A DNA stretch of 11,530 bases from an uncultured Odoribacter sp. Lineage in GTDB: Bacteria; Bacteroidota; Bacteroidia; Bacteroidales; Marinifilaceae. Positions 1 to 5,840 of this stretch are shown here, one piece after another; within the stretch, counting starts at the first letter, position 1; the number at the start of each line of letters is the position of its first letter. The stretch is taken from assembly GCA_905204385.1 (NCBI GenBank), contig CAJKZL010000058.1, positions 1 to 11,530 of the forward strand, written 5' to 3'. Below the pieces are notes generated by a model, which saw only the letters and a program-made list of their open reading frames with translations, searched no databases and was not told the origin of the DNA. The translations under genes were made by a program, and so were the position numbers.

Positions 1-1134
1 GTCGCAGTTGAAGCAGCCCTGGGACACGACATCGGCATTGTCTCCCTGCCCGGAGAACTGGTAAAAGAGCAAATACGGCTGAAAAAAGTCGATCTGGAAA
101 GGAATCCCCTGAAAAAAGTCTATCGTAAAGCCAAGCCACACGATATTGAAAAATGGCAACAAGCCATTGCCCTGGAACACGATACCATGATACGCTCCAG
201 AAAAATCGCCGCGGACCTGAAATTAAACATGAAAATTGGAGATGTCGAATATCAGGGAGACAAGACAAAGGCGATCTTCTATTACATTGCAGACGACCGG
301 GTAGATTTCCGCACTCTGATCAAGGTGCTGGCAGAAACTTTCCGCATCCGGATCGAGATGAAGCAAATCGGTACCCGTCAGGAAGCAGGCCGTATCGGAG
401 GTATAGGCACTTGCGGCCGCAAACTCAGCAGCTCTACATTCATCACCAATTTTGTATCGGTATCCACAGCAGCAGCCCGCTATCAGGACATCTCGTTGAA
501 TCCTCAGAAATTAGCCGGGCAATGCGGCAAGCTGAAATGTTGTCTCAATTACGAAGTGGATGCCTATATCGACGCACAGAAAGATTTTCCTCCGACCAAC
601 ATACCGTTAAACACCGGAGACGGCTTGCTATATCATCAGAAAACAGATATTTTCGGAGGCACCATGTCGTATACACCCGATAAGGAAGGAAAGGGCATCT
701 TTATCCAGATTCCGGTAAAACGGGTGAAAGAGATCATCACCCTGAACCGCAAAGGAATTATTCCGCCGAAAGCGGTAGAAAACGCGGAAAAAATCCCTGA
801 AGACATCAAATATACCGATGGCGTCGGGGAGGAAAGCCTGAATCGTTTCGATGAGAAAAAACAACCTAAAAAACGGCACTCCCGTCACAAAAACAATAAT
901 AACCGGGAAAATGGTAACAATAATGCCTCCCGGAACGAAAAATATGAAAAGAGCGGCGAAAACACCCAACAGCATGAAGGTAAAGGAGGAGACGGCAACC
1001 GTTCCGGCCGCAATCGTCAGGGACAAAGGCCTCCGCGAAATAATCCCAAATCGGATCACCGCCGGGATGCCCGTTCTCAAAACAGAAACAGGCCGAAACC
1101 TGACCAGAATCAGCAAACTCAAAATGAACAATGA
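1..1134 (+). CDS. ricT: PSP1/RicT-family protein, 5'-truncated by window edge
   Basis: The reading frame is open from base 1, so the ATG at 187 is internal and the true start lies outside the window. At least 377 residues are present. The PSP1 domain fills roughly visible residues 1-200, with the family signatures IEMKQIG, RIGGIG, CGRKL and GQCGKLKCCLNYE. In Bacillus, RicT (YaaT) forms an Fe-S complex with RicA and RicF and steers RNase Y mRNA processing; whether the same holds in Bacteroidales is inference. The first Cys motif reads CGRKLSSS (bases 412-435), where I recall CC in Bacillus-type homologues, while the second (CGKLKCC) is intact. From about base 855 the protein becomes a basic, Asn/Arg/Gly-rich low-complexity tail of about 90 residues, probably disordered and possibly RNA-binding. 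The TGA stop overlaps the next gene's ATG, implying translational coupling. Family assignment is firm; the role is not. Confidence 0.88.
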   Translation, partial: VAVEAALGHDIGIVSLPGELVKEQIRLKKVDLERNPLKKVYRKAKPHDIEKWQQAIALEHDTMIRSRKIAADLKLNMKIGDVEYQGDKTKAIFYYIADDRVDFRTLIKVLAETFRIRIEMKQIGTRQEAGRIGGIGTCGRKLSSSTFITNFVSVSTAAARYQDISLNPQKLAGQCGKLKCCLNYEVDAYIDAQKDFPPTNIPLNTGDGLLYHQKTDIFGGTMSYTPDKEGKGIFIQIPVKRVKEIITLNRKGIIPPKAVENAEKIPEDIKYTDGVGEESLNRFDEKKQPKKRHSRHKNNNNRENGNNNASRNEKYEKSGENTQQHEGKGGDGNRSGRNRQGQRPPRNNPKSDHRRDARSQNRNRPKPDQNQQTQNEQ

Positions 1135-1952
1135 TGCAAAACTATCGTCCGTTTTCCGGCATTACACCTGCAGTTAAAGTACTGATCATCATCAATGTGG
1201 CGATGTATCTACTCAGCCTGTTCGTTGAACGGAGCATGCATATCGACATTGCACATATTTTAGGGCTTTATTTGCCCCAATCCCCCTACTGGGGACCCTG
1301 GCAATATGTGACCCATATGTTTATGCACGGAAGCATCAGTCACCTGTTTTTTAATATGTTCGCCCTCTTTATGTTCGGACGAATCCTGGAATCCGTCTGG
1401 GGGAGCAAAAGATTTTTGGTATTTTACTTTGTCTGCGGTATCGGAGCAGGGTTGTTGAATAGTCTGGTAGGATGGTACGAAATACACCGTCTGCTGGAAC
1501 AATATGCCGCTTTTCAAGCTCATCCCACTCCCGATTTATTAACCGATCTGGTCAATCGTCAACTGGGACGTCCTACCGATCAGGTATGGCAATTTATCGA
1601 CAGTTGGATCAACAATCCCGATTCCACCCAATATGCCGAGGCGGGTAAGCAACTCTTTCAGCAAATCATCAACCGACAAATCAACATTCCGATGATCGGA
1701 GCCTCCGGCGCAATTTTCGGTATTTTGCTGGCTTTCGGTATGTTGTTTCCCAATACCGAATTGTATTTTATTTTTATTCCTATTCCCATCAAGGCCAAAT
1801 ATTTCGTCATCGGCTACGGCTTACTCGAAATATACCTGGGCATTCAGAATAGCGCTACCGATAACGTCGCTCATTTTGCCCACTTAGGAGGAATGTTATT
1901 CGGTTTCCTCCTGATAAAATACTGGAATAAAAACCGGAAAAAATTCTTTTAG
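1131..1952 (+). CDS. Rhomboid-family intramembrane serine protease (first of two)
   Basis: This 273-residue polytopic membrane protein is a rhomboid, a family that cleaves transmembrane substrates within the bilayer. The rhomboid markers are present: HLFFN (His71, Asn75) in the second helix, GASG with the probable nucleophile Ser192, and AHLGG with the probable catalytic His251. All dyad residues are therefore present and activity is expected. Between helix 3 (about 95-115) and the serine helix (from about 188) lies a roughly 70-residue hydrophilic insertion containing Gln/Asn-rich stretches; in E. coli GlpG this connection is short. The ATG at 1131 overlaps the upstream stop as ATGATG, so 1134 is an alternative start; no Shine-Dalgarno is visible. 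The gene is probably cotranscribed with the upstream ricT-like gene. Substrates cannot be inferred. Confidence 0.93.
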   Translation: MMQNYRPFSGITPAVKVLIIINVAMYLLSLFVERSMHIDIAHILGLYLPQSPYWGPWQYVTHMFMHGSISHLFFNMFALFMFGRILESVWGSKRFLVFYFVCGIGAGLLNSLVGWYEIHRLLEQYAAFQAHPTPDLLTDLVNRQLGRPTDQVWQFIDSWINNPDSTQYAEAGKQLFQQIINRQINIPMIGASGAIFGILLAFGMLFPNTELYFIFIPIPIKAKYFVIGYGLLEIYLGIQNSATDNVAHFAHLGGMLFGFLLIKYWNKNRKKFF

Positions 1953-1958
1953 CAATTC

Positions 1959-2014
1959 CGGATTCACTATTACGGTTTCACCTCGATAAAGGTGAAACCG
2001 TAATAGTGAATCCG
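1959..2014. repeat. Perfect 25-bp inverted repeat with 6-nt loop between the rhomboid genes
   Basis: Arms at 1959-1983 and 1990-2014 are exact reverse complements over 25 bp, with loop CGATAA. The sequence starts 6 nt after the first rhomboid stop and ends 17 nt before the second rhomboid start. There is no T tract after the 3' arm (it continues CCCCCTAAATC), so this does not look like a standard intrinsic terminator. In RNA it would form a very stable hairpin, which could cut read-through, protect the upstream mRNA 3' end, or be an RNase III-type processing site. Confidence 0.85.
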
Positions 2015-2031
2015 CCCCCTAAATCTGAACT

Positions 2032-2961
2032 ATGGATTACAAAATGTACGGAGGGAATTTTTCGGAAGGCATCGGAAAAGGAATCAAATCCTCTTTCAGG
2101 CAAGGTTCATCCCTAACCCGGCTCATTTATATCAACTGTGGAGTTTTTTTATTGCTGAAGATTCTGTATATCTTCTTTTTACTGGCCGGCGAAGGACAGG
2201 ATTTTTACGACCATCTGCTGGAATGGGTAGGCGTGCCGGCCTATCCGGAATATTTATTATACCGTCCCTGGACCCTGTTGACTTATATGTTTACTCAATT
2301 CGGATTTCTACATCTATTATTCAATATGCTGTGGTTGTACTGGTTCGGTAGTTTTTTCCTGAATTATTTTACAGAACGTCAACTCACGGGCGTCTATCTT
2401 CTGGGCGGCTTTGCCGGGGCAGCTTTGTATATTGCAGCCTATTCCGCTTTTCCTTATTTCGACCCGCTCACTCGCATGTCGTCCTGGGCTATCGGATCAT
2501 CGGCATCGGTGATGGCAATCGTTTTTGCCGTCTGCACTTATCTCCCGCAGCACAAGGTATACATTTTCCTGATCGGGCCTGTCAAATTGATTTACCTGGC
2601 GATATTTACCGCTCTCATCGACGTCCTCAGCATCCAATACGGGAATGCCGGAGGACATATCGCCCATTTAGGAGGCGCTTTTTCAGGCTGGCTTTTCATC
2701 CTGGGAGTACGCCGCAATAAAGATTTTGTCAGCGGATTCCTCGGGTTCTTCGAACGCATTCCCCGTTTTTTTTCCGGCAAAAAGAAAATGCGGGTGAAAT
2801 ACAAAAAACCGGTATCCCAAATGAACGACAGGGAATACAACGAATATAAAAAAAGACAAAACGACAGGATCAACGAAATACTGGATAAAATTTCCAAATC
2901 AGGATATGAAAGCCTGAGCCGCGAAGAAAAAGAAATTTTATTCCGCTCGGGGCGCAATTAA
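2032..2961 (+). CDS. Rhomboid-family intramembrane protease (second of two), with cytosolic C-terminal tail
   Basis: This 309-residue membrane protein is a second, diverged rhomboid. It shows HLLFN (His94, Asn98), GSSA with probable nucleophile Ser157, and AHLGG with probable catalytic His212, so the Ser-His dyad is intact even though GASG is changed to GSSA. An N-terminal segment of about 30 polar residues precedes the first helix. After the last helix (ending about residue 226) a charged tail of about 80 residues follows, with a basic part (about 248-262) and a helical, Lys/Glu-rich end containing NDREYNEYKKRQ and LSREEKEILFR. I recall a small C-terminal domain of this kind (possibly Pfam DUF6576) on Bacteroidetes rhomboids, but cannot check it here. 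Unlike the first rhomboid it lacks the long helix 3-4 insertion, so the two are not a recent duplication. Start at 2032 follows the 25-bp palindrome. Confidence 0.92.
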   Translation: MDYKMYGGNFSEGIGKGIKSSFRQGSSLTRLIYINCGVFLLLKILYIFFLLAGEGQDFYDHLLEWVGVPAYPEYLLYRPWTLLTYMFTQFGFLHLLFNMLWLYWFGSFFLNYFTERQLTGVYLLGGFAGAALYIAAYSAFPYFDPLTRMSSWAIGSSASVMAIVFAVCTYLPQHKVYIFLIGPVKLIYLAIFTALIDVLSIQYGNAGGHIAHLGGAFSGWLFILGVRRNKDFVSGFLGFFERIPRFFSGKKKMRVKYKKPVSQMNDREYNEYKKRQNDRINEILDKISKSGYESLSREEKEILFRSGRN

Positions 2962-2974
2962 AAAAAGAAAGCCG

Positions 2975-4036
2975 ATGTTAAAATTCATCGATAAAATTGT
3001 TTGCCTGATCAGCATATTGGCGATTATTTGCCTGCTGGGAGCCTATACTTCAGCCTATATTGATCCGAATATGTTCGTATGGCCTTCCCTACTCGGCCTC
3101 GCCTATCCTTATTTACTCCTTGTCAACCTCATATTGCTTTTCTACTGGCTTATCCGCTGGCGAAGCATGTTCTGGGCGGTATTGGTCGTCCTGATCGCAG
3201 GCGTACCTACATTCATGACCTATTATGGAACTGCAGACAAACAAACAAAGGTTCCTGCGCCCGACTTAACGGTTTTGTCCTACAATATCCGCTATTTCGA
3301 TGTCTACGCATGGACCAAGCAAAAAGACACCAAGGAAAAGCTGCTGAGCTACCTGAACGATTTTAAGGGAGACGTCATCTGCCTCCAGGAGTTTACAACA
3401 TCGGGGCCCGCTCAAAGCCGACAGGAGCTTGTCCGCCGGCTACACACCTATCCTTACCACCATATATACAAGGATATGGCCATATTTTCCCGTTTTCCAC
3501 TGATCCATCGGGGCCAGCTAGCCTTTACTTCCGGCCAGAGCGGTTCGTGCATTTACTGTGACCTCCTCTGTCATAAAGACACCGTCAGGCTATACAGCGT
3601 CCACCTGGAATCTTATAAATTAGGAAAAAAAGAACGGCAATTCGTCCAGGATATCGGCCAAGGACTCAAAAGGGAAGAACTCTCCGACGGCGTGAAAAAT
3701 CTGTTCAGCCGCATCACCCGGGCCAATCGGAACAGGGCGCTCCAGGCAGATCTGATCAAAACCCATTTAAACCAGTCTCCCCATAAAGTCGTTCTGTGCG
3801 GCGACTTTAACGATACTCCCCTTTCCTATACCTACGAAAAAATCAAAAAAGGATTATCCGACAGCTTCATTGAAAAAGGCCGCGGGCTAGGCAATACCTA
3901 CATCGGAGAATTTCCCTCTTTCCGCATAGATTATATCCTCCATTCTCCTGAAATAACAACCGTCGGCTATACCCGCCCGGACCTCCGGCTATCGGACCAC
4001 TACCCGGTAAAAGCCGCGTTGAAGCTAAAAAATTAA
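2975..4036 (+). CDS. Membrane-anchored endonuclease/exonuclease/phosphatase-fold protein
   Basis: This 353-residue protein has two or three hydrophobic helices in residues 1-85 (about 6-28, 38-60 and 66-84) followed by an EEP (DNase I-like) domain from about 97 to the end. Visible motifs are LSYNIR (Asn104), CLQEF (Glu139), SVHLES (His210), GDFND (Asp277, Asn279), RIDYI (Asp319) and SDHYPV (Asp341, His342). This full set is what metal-dependent EEP hydrolases use for catalysis, so it should be active. The substrate may be a nucleic acid or a phosphorylated lipid or inositol; the sequence does not decide. The topology suggests that the catalytic domain is held at the membrane. The start lies 13 nt after the second rhomboid, in the same transcript. 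I recall rhomboid-rhomboid-EEP as a recurring order in Bacteroidales, often near mutL. Confidence 0.9.
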   Translation: MLKFIDKIVCLISILAIICLLGAYTSAYIDPNMFVWPSLLGLAYPYLLLVNLILLFYWLIRWRSMFWAVLVVLIAGVPTFMTYYGTADKQTKVPAPDLTVLSYNIRYFDVYAWTKQKDTKEKLLSYLNDFKGDVICLQEFTTSGPAQSRQELVRRLHTYPYHHIYKDMAIFSRFPLIHRGQLAFTSGQSGSCIYCDLLCHKDTVRLYSVHLESYKLGKKERQFVQDIGQGLKREELSDGVKNLFSRITRANRNRALQADLIKTHLNQSPHKVVLCGDFNDTPLSYTYEKIKKGLSDSFIEKGRGLGNTYIGEFPSFRIDYILHSPEITTVGYTRPDLRLSDHYPVKAALKLKN

Positions 4037-4108
4037 GCTTCCCCTGTCCGGACATGGCAAAAAGACATAAAATTCCAATTTTCCACCTCAAAATTTTCAG
4101 TTTAAGGA

Positions 4109-4138
4109 TTGCAGTATAACTTTTTTATACTATTTTTG
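4109..4138 (+). promoter_or_regulatory. Putative Bacteroidetes-type promoter for tRNA-Ala
   Basis: TATTTTTG at 4131-4138 matches the Bacteroidetes -7 consensus TAnnTTTG. A TTG at 4109-4111 lies 19 nt upstream, which fits the -33 element spacing. Transcription would start a few bases after 4138, about 20 nt before the mature tRNA. The remainder of the 126-nt gap after the EEP gene (4037-4162) holds only a 10-nt palindrome (TGTCCGGACA, 4045-4054) and AT-rich sequence. Confidence 0.6.
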
Positions 4139-4162
4139 CAAGAGAAATTTGACATTGAACCC

Positions 4163-4236
<74 letters not shown>

Positions 4237-4249
4237 CTCAGAAGTTCTT

Positions 4250-4327
4250 AAAGTTTGTAAAGTTCATAAAGTTTATGACTGAAAGCATTCCGTATGAGGA
4301 AACTTTCCATTAACTTTATGGACTTTA
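4250..4327 (+). repeat. Tandem 9-mer repeats forming a hairpin downstream of the tRNA
   Basis: Three consecutive 9-nt units occur at 4250-4276: AAAGTTTGT, AAAGTTCAT, AAAGTTTAT. Their inverted complement appears at 4311-4327 (AACTTTATG, GACTTTATT core). Bases 4258-4273 can pair with 4312-4327 through 15 Watson-Crick pairs and one G-U, leaving a loop of about 38 nt. The hairpin is AT-rich and followed by TGTTTAAAAT, so it may act as the tRNA transcript terminator. I see no other feature between the tRNA and the next gene (4237-4358). Confidence 0.6.
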
Positions 4328-4358
4328 TTGTTTAAAATAAGTTCTTTACCGAAGCAAG

Positions 4359-5462
4359 ATGGAGGAATCAGAGAAGCAATTAACCAAAAAGATCAGTCCC
4401 TACAAGATCATCTATCCGATCCTGATCGGACTGGGGGTTGTGTCTTATATGCTTTATAAAGAATTCGACATCACCGCTTTTCAGCAAATCACCTTTACCT
4501 GGACTTCGGTATGGTGGTTGTTGGCCGCTATCGGTTGTATGTTTATCCGGGATCTGGGATACGTCGTGCGGATCCGAGTGCTGTCGGGGAAGCGCTTGAG
4601 CTGGATCAAATCCATCCGCATTATTTTTCTTTGGGAATTTACCTCTGCCGTTACCCCTTCGGCCATCGGAGGGACGAGTCTGGCGATTTTATTCGTCAAT
4701 AAAGAAGGCATAAAAGTGGGTCGCAGTTCTGCCATTGTTATGGCAACTTCTTTTCTGGATGAATTATATTTTATCCTGATGTTTCCCATTATCCTGCTCT
4801 GCGTCAGCCAGACCGCCTTGTGGAATATGCCGGGAGTAAACGAAGGGGTCAGCAAAAGTCTCATCTGGTTTGCCGTGGGAGGGTATGCCATCAAACTGGT
4901 TTACCTGATGATTCTCAGCTATGGATTGTTTAAAAATCCCCGAGGGCTGAAATACCTGATCATGAAGTGCTTTAAACTACGGATTTTGCGTAAATGGCGG
5001 CATAGCGCTAATGAAGCAGGCTCCGATATCATCCGCAATTCTTACGAACTGCGGCATATGCCTTTTTCTTTCTGGCTAAAAACCTTCGGAGCCACTTTTT
5101 TCTCCTGGACCGCCCGCTACTGGGTGGTGAATGCTTTGTTGATGGCCTTTTGGGCCGGACACTATAATTGGGCTACTCAATTTTTAATCTTTGCCCGTCA
5201 ACTGGTGATGTGGATTATGATGCTGATCAGCCCGACACCCGGAGGCAGCGGATTTGCCGAATTCGTATTCAAGGAATATCTGGGTGAATTTCTGCCCAGC
5301 GCAGGAGTGGCCATCGCCATGGCGATACTGTGGCGACTGATCACTTATTATCCCTACCTGTTTATCGGCGTACTGATTGTCCCCAAATGGGTAAACAAAC
5401 ATTTCGGAGGGAAATCGTCTTCTAAAAGGAAGGCTGAAACTGAATTGCAACCCTCAAAATAA
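4359..5462 (+). CDS. Flippase-like / lysylphosphatidylglycerol synthase TM-region family protein
   Basis: This 367-residue protein has about seven or eight hydrophobic segments. It carries the two signatures of the UPF0104/YbhN and MprF membrane-domain family: TPSAIGG (residues 99-105) and SPTPGGSG (291-298). MprF's equivalent domain flips lysyl-phosphatidylglycerol. There is no C-terminal aminoacyl-transferase domain here, so this is only the transporter-like half and its lipid or glycan-lipid substrate is unknown. The C-terminus is a short basic tail (about 346-367, KSSSKRK). The ATG at 4359 follows an AT-rich gap after the tRNA hairpin. A 6-nt gap to the next gene suggests a shared transcript. 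Family call is firm; substrate is not inferable. Confidence 0.88.
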   Translation: MEESEKQLTKKISPYKIIYPILIGLGVVSYMLYKEFDITAFQQITFTWTSVWWLLAAIGCMFIRDLGYVVRIRVLSGKRLSWIKSIRIIFLWEFTSAVTPSAIGGTSLAILFVNKEGIKVGRSSAIVMATSFLDELYFILMFPIILLCVSQTALWNMPGVNEGVSKSLIWFAVGGYAIKLVYLMILSYGLFKNPRGLKYLIMKCFKLRILRKWRHSANEAGSDIIRNSYELRHMPFSFWLKTFGATFFSWTARYWVVNALLMAFWAGHYNWATQFLIFARQLVMWIMMLISPTPGGSGFAEFVFKEYLGEFLPSAGVAIAMAILWRLITYYPYLFIGVLIVPKWVNKHFGGKSSSKRKAETELQPSK

Positions 5463-5468
5463 TATCAT

Positions 5469-5783
5469 ATGTTCTCACTCTTTAAAAAACCGGAATACAG
5501 AAGATTCAATTTAAAACCCCGGTATTGGGATCCTGAAAAAGAAGCCCGGGAAGAACGGGAGAAAAGAATAAAGGCTGAATTAGGCCTGATGGACGACGAA
5601 AATTATACACCTCATATCCGGGGCGAATTCCGGAAAGAATACAATAAGCGGAAAGCTTCCAGAAGCACTATCACTTCGTCACAGACGATTCGTTTATTTA
5701 TGATTCTGGTCCTGCTTTTCATTGTAGCCTTTTTTGTGTTTATTAAAAATCCGGAAGGCATAATGCGTTTCTTCGGACTATAA
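5469..5783 (+). CDS. Small single-span membrane protein of unknown function
   Basis: This 104-residue protein is not one I can assign to a named family. Residues 1-70 are highly charged, with Arg/Lys/Glu-rich probable helix at about 24-38 (EKEAREEREKRIKAE) and a short PHIRGEFRKEYNKRK segment. One hydrophobic helix at about 76-93 (MILVLLFIVAFFVFI) is followed by a short end, NPEGIMRFFGL. No signal peptide is present, so the charged part is probably cytoplasmic with a C-terminal anchor. It lies 6 nt after the flippase-like gene and just upstream of mutL, with a terminator-like hairpin after its stop. The position suggests that it serves the flippase-like protein, but that is inference. The composition and frame are convincing for a real gene. 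Confidence 0.78.
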   Translation: MFSLFKKPEYRRFNLKPRYWDPEKEAREEREKRIKAELGLMDDENYTPHIRGEFRKEYNKRKASRSTITSSQTIRLFMILVLLFIVAFFVFIKNPEGIMRFFGL

Positions 5784-5787
5784 AAAT

Positions 5788-5823
5788 AGAAAACCGGAAA
5801 TTTTATCCGGGCTTTCTGTTTTT
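5788..5823 (+). terminator. Probable intrinsic terminator before mutL
   Basis: AGAAAACCGGA (5788-5798) pairs with TCCGGGCTTTCT (5806-5817) through two helices of 5 bp (AGAAA/TTTCT and CCGGA/TCCGG) separated by a small internal bulge. TTTTT at 5819-5823 follows one base later. It lies 5 nt after the small gene's stop and 17 nt before the mutL start, so it separates these transcripts or attenuates mutL. Confidence 0.65.
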
Positions 5824-5840
5824 AGCTATACTCTTTAAAT

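Noticed and set aside
628..1131. Long minus-strand ORF opposite the RicT-like gene
   Set aside because: It is a shadow of a real PSP1 gene and encodes no recognisable motif.
187..1134. ATG at 187 as the RicT-like gene start
   Set aside because: The same frame is open back to base 1 and its codons encode PSP1-like sequence, so the gene begins before the window.
1959..2014. Intrinsic terminator for rhomboid 1
   Set aside because: No T tract follows the 3' arm, so I recorded it as an inverted repeat of unknown role.
1959..2014. Invertible promoter of the Bacteroidetes type
   Set aside because: Those use inverted repeats spaced by a promoter; here the loop is 6 nt and holds no promoter.
4045..4054. 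Palindrome TGTCCGGACA after the EEP gene as terminator or operator
   Set aside because: It is only 10 bp, has no T tract, and lies far from the tRNA boxes; likely chance.
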